A stretch of 64,000 bases of DNA from Coleophoma eucalyptorum (lineage: Eukaryota > Ascomycota > Leotiomycetes > Helotiales > Dermateaceae): the NCBI GenBank assembly GCA_026120035.1, contig JALRME010000002.1:1550001-1614000 (forward strand). The letters are read 5' to 3'. The notes under the pieces were generated by a model. The model was not told where the DNA came from and searched no databases. It was given only the letters and a program-made list of their open reading frames with translations. Below, piece by piece: positions 9,529 through 20,214 of this stretch. The position numbers were made by a program, and so were the translations under genes. The first letter of the stretch is position 1. Each line of letters opens with the position of its first letter.

Positions 9529-11888
9529 ATGGTGGACGAAGGGGGGGAACTGTCGGCTTTGGAACTTCATGTTAAACCCATTTTCCAATGCATGCGAGCT
9601 GAGGGACTTTTGAGAGATGGAGCGATTATGTTGACTTCGTCGGACGGGATGGAGGATCACTTACCACGGAGGAGAGCCAGCGGTACAGTGCTTCGACAGT
9701 CTTTCGAGCTTGGTGACCAGGCGGTGCAGCGACGACCTGGCGTGAATTGGAAGCAAAATCATGATTTTAACCTGCTGCCACGAAAATGGCGATGGAAGTG
9801 GCTGATGGTACTACTTGGACTTGCAACTCTACTATTCTTCTTCCTTGTGGACACCAATCTTTTGAAATCTTCGACTCGCATACTGTTTTCAAAGGTGTCC
9901 GAGTTGCAGACTTCACAAGACGGTCCGAATTTGGCAATTCAGTTGCATGCCGAAAAGCATGTTTTCCGAGATGCCAGGACATTTTCTCATGATTGGACGG
10001 TGACATCTGGTATTAGAGCCCCAGATGGTGTTGAGAAAGAAGTATTTCTTATCAATGGTACGTAGTTAAGCAGCCCACATTTCTCAAGCATGAAAGGAAA
10101 GCATGCTCAAAGATTCCAGCGGAACTTTTGGTTGCCGCATTTCCTAACGTATACTGCAAAACAGCAATCATTTGATATGAAGATTTTATTCACTTACGAT
10201 TCATCAGGTCAATTTCCAGGGCCTACAATTGAAGCCCGCACAGGAGACATCTTGGAGATCTCAGTGCAAAACGCTCACGCGAAAGATGAGATTTCAATGC
10301 ACTGGCACGGCCTACACATGCATGGAGCAAACTCTATGGATGGAGCTGCAGGTATTACTCAAGAACCCATTCCAGCAGGCGCAATATTCAAGTATAGGTT
10401 CAAGATTACTCAGCAGGGGACTTTCTGGTATCATGCCCATTCGCACTCTCAGCGAGGCGATGGTTTGTATGGTGGACTAGTGGTGCATGAACCTAAGGAG
10501 AAAGGTGGCAGGACGGAGATGGAGAGGTATGGGTATGAAGACCAGGTACTGTTGTTGATTGGTGATTGGTATCATCGAAACTCTGCAGAAGTGTTAGAGT
10601 GGTATCAGAGCGTTAGGGCATTCAGGAATGAGGTACGGGATTCTAGCAAACTTATCACGGAAATTGGGGTCTCTAACCGTTTACTAGCCCGTTCCCGATT
10701 CTCTGCTCATCAATGATGGTGGAAAGTTCGATTGTTCTATGGCTTTGCCAGCACGCCCAGTCCAATGTCAGGATATTGGGCAAACTCCAATCTTTGGAAA
10801 TGCCGTAACTACGCGACTCAGAGTTGTCAATGTAGGGTAAGTCAGCATATCTCAGAGTTTCCTGCCCAACTAGTTAAATTGAAATGATAGAACAATGGCT
10901 GGCATAACACTTCAAATTTCAAATGCCACTTTGAAACCAATCCAACTTGACGGAGGATTCGAAGTAGCCGGCGAGACAGCAGAGAGAGTGGGCGTTATAT
11001 ATCCAGGAGAAAGAGCAGATATGCTTTTAGAATGGTCCTCAACCTTGTCTTCTGAAAGAGTACCCACTTTGACGATAGAATTAGATGATGAGTACGTTAC
11101 ACACAAATACCCTCAAAGATATCAGCACAGCTAACATCACACGCAGGAATTTCAAGTTCCCAAACCCGGCATTGAAGCGTATTCAATCCTTCCCAGCATA
11201 TTCCAGCACAAGACACTCTTTTCGGCGACGCCAGCCAGCACTTCCAGAAGCCAGGGAAGCGGTAGAAACTCGTGTGTACGATCTACAAACCGCGCAAGCC
11301 CTCGTCATTCCTGACGAGAAGATGTTTCCCGAGTCGGCATCCGAGACAATAATCCTCTACACCAAGACCCAGACGCTAGCGAAGTACAACAACCACGCCC
11401 TCGGCTTCATGAACCAGACGAGTTGGGCGCCGCAGGTCCCGCATCTCCTGGTCGCGCCGAGGAAGGAATGGGATAAGAACCAGTTTGTGCCTCGTATCAC
11501 TTTACCTACGGCCCTTTCTCCCGGCCAGAATGGAAACGCAGGAGGGCTCGAAGATCAGAGAGGCAAGTGGGTAGATATTGTCCTCAATAACCTCGATGAA
11601 GCATCTCACCCTTTCCATCTCCATGGGCACTCGTTCTGGGTTGTTGAGAGCTATAGAAGCTCTCGCGGCTGGGGCTCATGGAAAGCCTCGGATGCATCTC
11701 AAGTTCAGAAGATGGACCGAAGTAAAGTGTTGAGGAAAGATACTGTCCTGGTACCGAGAAGGGGCTATGCGATTCTCAGGGTTCGGTTTGATAACCTGGG
11801 GATCTGGATGCTGCATTGCCATCTTGCGGTTCACCTGGGCAGTGGGATGGGTATGGCTTTTGAGGTTGTAGGGGAGGGGGGTGGTTGA
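9529..11888 (+). CDS. Multicopper oxidase (laccase/ferroxidase/ascorbate-oxidase family) with N-terminal membrane anchor
   Basis: Oxidises substrates by one-electron steps and reduces O2 to water at a four-copper centre. Exons 9529-10057, 10208-10632, 10688-10836, 10891-11091, 11147-11888 join to 681 residues. All four copper motifs are intact: HWHGLHMHGANSMDG, WYHAHSHSQRGDG, HPFHLHGHSFWVVE and MLHCHLAVHLGSGM, with Met in the T1 axial position. Instead of a signal peptide there are about 90 cytosolic-like residues, a basic stretch (RKWRWK) and one hydrophobic segment at about 91-107 (WLMVLLGLATLLFFFLV), i.e. a type II anchor. Fet3-type ferroxidases are anchored at the C-terminus, which this lacks. 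The first in-frame ATG is 9529; ATGs at 9589, 9628 and 9649 are alternatives. Substrate (phenol, iron, ascorbate) is undetermined. Confidence 0.88.
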
Positions 11889-14800
11889 GCAAAAAGCATT
11901 CGGCTGTGAATGTGCAGTCAAGTATTTCCTTGTGGAAAAACTAGAGAAATGGTTATCAGCCATACAGGCTTACAATATCCCACCGCATCCTCTCAACCCT
12001 TTGGGTATTATCTTGAATAAGATAAGGCATGGCAGGCAATTGCTCTTGTCATGCAACAAAAGCCAGCAGAGAGGCTTGGTTGACAGAATTTGAGAGGTTG
12101 ATATCCTCCTTAGTACATAGGACCCGACCAAATACAGCGTTGTGGGCCAAATAGGTAGTTAATAGGAAGTGAATCATACACAGTCACAATATATTTGTTC
12201 TCCCTCAGCTTGGCAGTCGGGCCAACTCTACATTGACTTCAATCTTGTCTTGCATGTGTGCCAAATCGCGACCATCAGAATTTTTGAGGTGGATGAGAGA
12301 TCTGGTTAAAGGTAGGGCAAAATTAAAAGGCTCAGGATGGTGATATGCATCATGCCGAGTAAAGGAGGCCGGGGCGGGACAAGATCTCCCGGAAACATTG
12401 GCCCATCGTATGGAAAGCATGCGAGCTGGCCATTTAAAGAGCCGCGATAGCTTCTTCATACTTGAAAACAATGGGTCATATTGTGGTGCCGCCGCATAGA
12501 TCCGGAGATCACGGTCAATCATTTGCCATGTTGGCCGAATTGTGCACTGCAGATTCGTAGACCACCAGTTAGCCCCGGGAACCGGCTCTGGGAAATTGCT
12601 GTTATGATATGAAAATGAAAACCGGTCCTTCTTGAAAAGGCCGTGTTTATTGTCCGGGAACACTGATATTCTCGGGAGCGACAGTGCCACCGGTCAGGGT
12701 GGGGACCATTTCCATAGGCTCTCCCGCGAACGCCAAATCCTGATATCGAAAAAAACAAAATCACCTCGCACCCGCTCTGCTCTTACAATATACGCTACGT
12801 CGGGTCAAGGATGAACGGATTCTAAACAGGCTTGCAATGGCGCATATCTTTCTTCTTTCTCTCCTCTTCCTTGTTTTGCCTTCTGTTCACCAATTGACCT
12901 CCCCACTCACCTGTCTGATCAACGCCGCGTATCCATTCGGCAAGCTTCTTGGAACCCTTCTCAGATATCTGGCGCTCAGATAATTAGGATGGGAAAGTTT
13001 GGGTATACCGGAGGCTCTGTATATGAATTTTGGGGTTGTGACTCCCTCTCGGCCAAGGAGTTTGCCGTAGTTCATTGTTCATTGTTTCGAGGTTGAGGAT
13101 CGATGGTAGGACTAGTGTTATGGCCCTCCCAGGTCCCATTATTACTAAGATGGCGCATTCGACTCAGCTTGGGAAGGATACACGTCAAGGGCGTACGCGG
13201 TTCAAAATGGACCTTGAGAAAGACATGCTGACGGCTGCTAGGACAGGTATACTGGTGGTAGATGGACCACGTACAGACTGGTCTTGCAGGTAGGTATTGG
13301 ACCAGTGGTACTAGCACTAGGTCTGGAGTGGCAGCGACGCGATGACGCAGGTAATCAATTGGGGACCCGAAACGAAGAAACTATCATCCTCGTACAACGT
13401 GGACAGGGAACTGGTCCGAGCTCAAACATGAAGACCCATGAGTTTTCCACTGTTTGAGAATGATTTACCCCAGTCGATGGGGAAATGCCTCATGTGCCGC
13501 GTGAAGGAAGATTGATGAGCGCAGCAAGAGCAGTCAGTAAGTGCAGGTCGGTGAAGTGCCAAGGGAGGCTGTGCAAAGAGCCAACGGGAATGATCGAGTT
13601 GGACGTGGGATTAGTCTTTCGCTATTCGCCCTTCGCGATTCGCGCCATTCGCACCAGTCGCACTCATACGTCAGTCTCCTCGCCTCGCCCCGGAAGGCTG
13701 GATGGTTCGAAGGGAGAGGGAGCATTTGCATTCTCCTGATATTGGATTGTCGGGCCAACTGCCAGTCGCTCTTATCCACCGAATCCACCCTTTTATACCG
13801 TGCGCAGGGCATCGGACATTTGAACCTTTCGCACTCCCTCGTCTACCCTTTGAGTTGCAACAGATAACGGGGTCTGACAGGTCACTATTGTACTGGGGGA
13901 AAACACACCACAACATTACAACACCAGTCAGAGCATTCCACGCACAACTCCCAACTCACAACGTTTTCTAGCTATGCGAGCATCCATGGAAACCAAGCCG
14001 CCTCGGACTATGCAAGAGGCATAGCTTCCTAGACGACCTTGGCCCGAAGTCAAATATGCCAGGGACCTACGGATAGGCATACGGGCAGTATTCGGGAGGG
14101 ATCCAGTACGTGCAGAGCTGCGCTGACCATGATGGTGACACCTACGCGCCGTCGCGATGCCAGCTTATGCCCAAGGGAAAACTGTCTTGAAAGGGCAAGC
14201 ACAGCGATCATACGAGTAGACACATACTTCAAGAACTCGACCCACGCTATTTAACTTATCCTAAGCGCAACTCCGTGTATCGTGTAGCGTGTGTATCGTG
14301 TGTCGTCTATCTGTGAGAACCCAAGCTTTGCCCATCCTGCTTCCTGCTTCTTTGCCCCACCGTTAGCGAAGAAGGCGCAGCAGCTCCCAAGCTTCTTGCA
14401 TACAATCTTCTGACCCCCCGTCCGCTTGCACGCAGCACCACCACCACCATCACAAGTACATCCCTTCATACAAATCCCTCCGGCACGATTGCGTCTATTG
14501 TCTGCCAAGATGGTTTGTGAGTTGCCCATTCTTTATTCCAACCCCCTCTTCCCGGTACTGTGACTGTTGTCCTGTCACTGCTTCTGTCAAATCACACGGG
14601 CGTGCGGCAAGCCACCCGTTTTGCTCTATTTGATACTTCATCCGCGCGCTGCCGGAACAGCTTTGCCCTTTCTTTCATACTTTTCTCAAAGCACTCTAGC
14701 ACCCAAGCTTTGCAATACCTTCAATTGCTGTCGCGTACCACCCACTCCTTCGCCGATCTCTCGGCACCTCAGCCATTGTCATTACCACCACTGTTGCTCT

Positions 14801-14971
14801 ATCAACATAGCCCATCTTGCCAAGCGGCCGAGCCATACTAGATGAACATCTAAGCTGACGCTGGACTACGCGGTTCGATGATATATAGCAGGTCCTTCCT
14901 ATCGCAAAGAGATCAAGCGCGTCTGCACATCATCTTCTGCTAATAGAGCAACGAACAGTCGGAGCGCCACC
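11889..14971. other. 3.1 kb intergenic region; promoter/leader of the Ca2+/H+ antiporter at its 3' end
   Basis: No gene I can support. The 486-nt minus-strand open frame at 12205-12690 begins with GTG and has no domain. The 3' part (about 14,560-14,970) is C/T-rich and looks like a promoter and 5' untranslated leader of the antiporter. GAGGCTG, a calcineurin-response-like heptamer, occurs once at 13565-13571. Confidence 0.6.
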
Positions 14972-16450
14972 ATGTCGAACGGCGAGGTAAACGAACATAC
15001 GGGGCTGTTGAATGGGAATGGCCGGCGCAAGAGCACTCTTTACGAGATCTTTTTGAACAAGCATCATACACCTGGAATGGACAGCAATAATAAGTTGGTG
15101 AAGTGGTCAGCAAGCGGATTTAATATCACCAAAGTGACACTGTTGAGCAACTACGTGAATGTGTTGCTCGTCTTCGTACCTCTGGGAATCGTTGCAGGAG
15201 TTGGGGACTGGAATCCTACCGTGGTCTTCATCCTCAATTTCTTTGCGATTGTTCCGTTGGCTGCTATTCTTTCCTTTGCAACCGAGGAGATCTCTATGAA
15301 GCTGGGTGAAACCTTGGGCGGCCTCTTAAACGCAACTTTTGGCAACGCGGTTGAACTTATTGTGAGTGGCCATATATTGCAGCAGAATCTGTAGGCTAAC
15401 ATTTTTCAGGTCAGCATTGTTGCCTTGAGAAATGGAGAGATCAGAATTGTTCAGTCAAGTATGCTGGGAAGCATTCTGTCCAACATTCTACTCGTCCTCG
15501 GATGCTGTTTCTTGGCTGGTGGTATTCACAACACAAGAACTGGCACTGCCAATGGAATTGAGCAAGTGTTTAACCCTACAGTTGCATCTACTATGTCTTC
15601 CATGATGATTCTTGCCTCTGCTTCTCTCATCATTCCAGCAACAGTGAGTAGGAAGACTCACACAATATGGCCAAACAAAACTGACATGAAGATAGCTTTA
15701 TGCGGCTCTTGCAGGGACCTCGGGTGACTCGGAAAGAAACATCCTCACCTTGTCCCACGGCACCGCCATCATTCTCCTCATTCTCTACGTCATGTACCTA
15801 GTCTTCCAACTCCGAACACATGCCAGCCTCTTCGATGCTGAAACTCAAGCCCTGGATGATGATGCAGAGGCTGAAGAGCCACAGATGAGCCCAGTTGCCG
15901 CTGCAATCGTTCTTGTTATTGTCACCATCCTTGTCGCTGTATGTGCTGAGTACTTGGTTGACAGTATTGATTCTATCGTGCAGACCGCACATATCAGTAA
16001 GACTTTCATTGGTCTAATTCTTTTACCAATTGTTGGTAATGCTGCCGAGCACGTTACCGCTGTTGTTGTTGCAGTGAAAGACAAAATGGATCTTGCAATG
16101 GGAGTTGCGATTGGTTCTAGCATGCAGATTGCTCTTTTGGTCACTCCCTTCTTGGTTATCCTCGGTTGGATTATGGATCAACCCATGACCCTCCACTTCG
16201 AGACTTTCGAAACTGTCGTGTTCTTCCTTAGTGTTTTGGTTGTAACTTATGTAATTGGCGATGGGAAGTCCAACTACCTTGAAGGTGCTATGGTAAGTTT
16301 CACAATTGTTCCTAGTGCAGAATCCTACTAATTCATCTGCAGCTTCTCGGTCTCTACACAATTATCGCCCTCGCATTTCTAGTCTACCCCGACGACCCAA
16401 CTGACAAACCAAACTTTTTCAACGGTGCTCGCAGCGCCGTCGGCCTTTAA
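14972..16450 (+). CDS. VCX1: Vacuolar Ca2+/H+ antiporter (CAX family)
   Basis: Exchanges cytosolic Ca2+ for vacuolar protons. Exons 14972-15361, 15410-15643, 15696-16292, 16343-16450 are all phase 0 and give 442 residues, the usual size for fungal Vcx1. Start context GCCACCATG is near-optimal. The two signature cation-binding repeats are present: [18 protein letters not shown], followed by [11 protein letters not shown] (c-1), and [17 protein letters not shown], followed by [12 protein letters not shown] (c-2). An acidic linker ([15 protein letters not shown]) separates the two halves, as is typical. About 11 hydrophobic segments are visible. The N-terminus is soluble and polar, possibly autoinhibitory. 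Other CAX substrates such as Mn2+ are possible. Confidence 0.95.
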
Positions 16451-18297
16451 GACCCCAACCAAAACGCCTTTGAAAGCGAAGAACAATGAAGAATGAAAAG
16501 CGACGGGCGCCTTCTGACGACTGCTATATGCAGCTCTCTTTTTGTAAGATTATATAGTGTACAGATTCTATTTCATTTGTCTACTTGGTTATATGTTGCT
16601 GGACTCTAGTATCGCAAATAGGTTGCTTTGCGAAATAAGAAAAGTCCTTTTGTCTATGTTTGAAAGGCCTAGAAGCTTGAAATGTGATTATGATCGTAGG
16701 AGATGGAACTTAGCCTAAAGGAAATGAGAAGTATGGAATGGCTCTTCATCAGCACTAAGTAAATCAGATCACTGTGAACTTGGTGAGCTTGCTGTGCCTC
16801 TTCAGTATGATAAGTGACGAGGTCGGGCAATGGCAGTACTAAGCGACGACACCACCACTCTTGGTTCAATGACATCCCGGCTACTAACCATTGGCCCAAG
16901 CATTAAGATGCTTATACCAACATTGTGGAGAGCAGATCAACCCCATATGAGAAGGTAACCCTAGTGAGCCATCCTTCCATTAAACAGGCTTCCATTGCGG
17001 GAAGCTTGCCCTTGAGAAAGGACAGAGAAAAGTTCAGCTCGGTTCTCGCAATCCACGAGGTAGGCAAGCAGATTTTAACATTGTGAACATATCCACTTTC
17101 GTCTTAAGTGCCTATACGCGCTCCAACGCTGGGCAAACCTATTAGTTGCCAGATCCCATACCCCCATTGCCCGTCATCAGCTACTGCTTAGTTAGTCCTT
17201 TTTGGAGCGCTGGGAGTCTTGATTTCCTCCCAAACCCGAATATGGCTCCAAGACCCTGGTGCGAAGGCTCGGCAGGAAAGTAGTCGAGAACATACAACTC
17301 GGGCGGGCTGCTATGAATAAAGAGTAAGAGACAACCCCCGGGAGGATGGATTATAAGGTCATATGCATTGAGGCAGTGGTGGGTCGCAGTTTGTGTGTTC
17401 CACATCGAAGGTAAATTTTTGTCCGTCATACTAACTGACATTCTTGTAGAAACGTGTAGGTTTTTAGATTGGCTAAAATGCCAATTTGTGCTGGCGTTTC
17501 AGGGGCAGCTTATAGTTCTCTGAACAGTCGATGGCTGTGGAGAATCCGTAAGAGGCTGGTATATGACAGGTTGAGGTAGTGCAGCTGAAGGCAAAACAAG
17601 CTAGCAAGAATTCTTCCGGCACGTCCTTGAGGAAGTTGCAACCCTTCAGCCTTTTTTGTGAAAGCCTTGCCTTAGTAGCCTGCAAAAAGAACGAGTACTG
17701 CCAACGAAGAAATGACACAAAAGAACGCAATATTCCTCCCCTCCCCTCTTTCATCCAAATAAAATCTCGAAAAAAAGAAAATAGATAAAATGGCAAAACT
17801 CCGAGATCATACTTAAGGTGTATGATCTCTTAGAAACGCGGCAAGCCGTGTTTTGAAGGGGCAACTAACTCATTAGATCTCTACCTTAACCGTTTGAGCC
17901 AAGGGACCTTGCTAGTTGATGTGACGTGGCTTATTTTGGTTTATGAACCACCTGTGTAGATTATGGGCCTAGTCCAAGCTAATCAAGGTAGCCTCTGGGC
18001 TTCAGAAGTGACTACCTTACCTTACTCAAGCAGTTGGACCCATCTTCATAAATGCCAACCCATTTCTCAACCCGGGGAAGAATCTCTTTGAGAACATTAT
18101 GGATTGCAAAATATTCAGACCCTTCGCAGTATTTAGAGGTCTTATATTAGACTAAAGACACTAGATCTGAAGACGAATTGAAGCCCGCCACACTGAAACT
18201 CTGGGCTTAGATATCTTTCGACAAGCAATGACTTATTGCCACTTGATAGATCATTATAATGGAACAGGTTAAGGCTGAAAAGTGATAATACTAGAAG
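16451..18297. other. Convergent intergenic region, 1.85 kb
   Basis: Lies between the 3' ends of the antiporter and STN1. Only short open frames without recognisable domains; no tRNA arms or repeats that I can support. Confidence 0.6.
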
Positions 18298-19273
18298 TTA
18301 AATGCCCAAAGCATCGTACTTCCCGGCAACTCTTTCCCTGACTGCTAAGGAAGGGTAGTTGACCTTATTTGCCGGCTTCAATCCTTTCCTGCTTTCTTCC
18401 TTCTGCTGCTTACTCTTAAGCATCGCCTTTTCGGCGCTTCTTCGATATCCGTCTTCAGGCTTCCGCATCCTGGCATAAGGATCATGACTAGACCTCGTAC
18501 CAGATGCATCTGAGTGCCGGTCCTTAACATCGGCCTCTTTCCCTCGTTGATCATGTCTCGTTCTCCTTTCTCTATTCCTTGGTCGCATGCTCCTCCTTTT
18601 CATTTTCTCCTCCATGGCCGGCTCCACTACCCAAGGCTCATTCAGGATATCTCTGCGGAAATCCATAATCTGGTTCCAGCACCTGACTTCTTCCTCAGTC
18701 CCTTTCATAAGCACAATGCTTCTCATCTCAATCTGCTTCATGCCTCGGAAATCGGTTAGAAGCCCCTTCACCTTGACCACCGACCCAACATCTATATCAT
18801 CTGCGACCTTCATGTAGTCCTTTGCGGGCGGAGCTTGTTTTGCGGTCGAGGGCTCAGACTTGTTCAGGTTGTTGGCCTGGGTCTTACGCTCTTGATGGTT
18901 TGAGCCTTCTAGTGCTTCTAGTGTCTTTGAAGAAGGCGGCGGGGTTTCGCAAGTGCATTCAATGCATTCTCCACTGCTATCATCTAGCGTATAGACCCTT
19001 CGCTGATAAAATACATCGATAGCTACAATCACGCCCGTAACTCGGACCCATTTGATTGGGTGGTTACCAAAGTGATAGAGCGGTTTGCCTGCAACACGCT
19101 TTTTTAGCCAGAGGCCAGTTATGAAAGAGGGGACGTCTACCATCAAGGACCATGCCCACAGCCTGCACTCTGTGCACATCTGTTGCACGTAAAGGACACC
19201 ATTTCCCGATCGTAGGCGAGAGTTCGTGGCAATAGACTGGGTAGATTGCTGGACTCAAGCTTGCTGATGTCAT
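18298..19273 (-). CDS. STN1: Telomere-capping OB-fold protein Stn1 (CST complex)
   Basis: Subunit of the CST (Cdc13/Ctc1-Stn1-Ten1) complex, which binds telomeric single strands and recruits primase-polymerase alpha. Two minus-strand exons, 19273-19141 and 19088-18298 (intron 52 nt), join to 307 residues. Exon 1 carries the family N-terminus YPVYCHELSPTIGKWCPL followed by ATDVHRV; exon 2 continues the OB-fold with YHFGNHPIKWVRVTGVIVAI and RRVYTLDDSSG, then VGSVVKVKGLLTDFRGMKQI. The intron is required, because the frame of exon 2 read upstream loses the conserved N-terminus. After the OB fold comes a basic, low-complexity tail (about 110 residues rich in R, K, E, S) and no obvious winged-helix domain. 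Confidence 0.87.
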
Positions 19274-20214
19274 GGCATGATTGTCGATTTCGTTTGTTAG
19301 GTTCGTGACCGGCGGTTGTTTTGATGCTCGGAAGAGAACCGCGTCAAATGAAGAGATGCCTGGATTCCGAAAACACGGTATCACGTGGACTTTCCTTGGG
19401 CTTGGTCTGTGCTTTTCAGATCGATCAACGACAGCTAACGACAGCAATTCTCGGAATTACTACTTTCTTGAATTTGTTTTGCTTTTTGGGTCTCATTTCC
19501 TATGGTAATATTTTATGAATTGCTTTATTTGTATGCGTTGGCCATGATTCATGGATGATGGTCTTTTGTCTTGTTTCCATGAAGTTCCTTAGAAAACCCA
19601 TTGTCATCATCATACAGACTTATGTCTGGAAGGGTATTAGAAAGTATCTTCGAGTGCAGTAGTCCTTACTCAATAACTTGCTAGGTCTTCGTCCTGACAA
19701 AATTTATTGCACCACAATTTGCTTGTTTGATAAGCATAGCAAGAAACAGGATAATGAACCTTTCAGACTATGACAAATAGTAAATAGAAGACTTCTACAA
19801 GAATATATTTAAGACTTCATATTCATGAACAGAGATCTGATAATCAACCAATTGCATATATATGAGTGTTCTCAACCCTCAATTGTGTCTCCCTTGTTAT
19901 GGAAACTTTTGTCTACGCATGCTCAAGCGAAATATTGCTCATTTCATTGATACTTACATTACAAACCTCCTGTAATACTACCATCGACACTACGACGATA
20001 GGGCCACGCCGGCTACACTGCTGTCGGGCATGATGAATAACATTCTCTTCTTCCTCCCCTCCCCACCACTTCCATCACGGAACTATACTCTTCCATGATG
20101 CTACAGATGGCCTAATCAAAAACTTACTTGGCTAGGAAGAATATGTGCAAGTTTCACTCATGATCAAAGGAGTTTTTAGGTGAAAAGGAAAGGCTCATTT
20201 TAATTTCTAAATAT
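19274..20214. other. Intergenic region between STN1 and UTP14 (same strand)
   Basis: AT-rich, holds the STN1 promoter and UTP14 3' region. No coding or RNA signal seen. Confidence 0.6.

Noticed and set aside
10090..10716. ATG-led frame beginning inside intron 1 of the multicopper oxidase
   Set aside because: The intron splices to give the family motif LINGQFPGPT; translation from the internal ATG would lose the membrane anchor and part of the first cupredoxin domain.
12205..12690. 161-codon minus-strand open frame in the intergenic region after the multicopper oxidase
   Set aside because: Begins with GTG; the first ATG leaves only about 105 codons, no domain, overlapping equal-quality frames.
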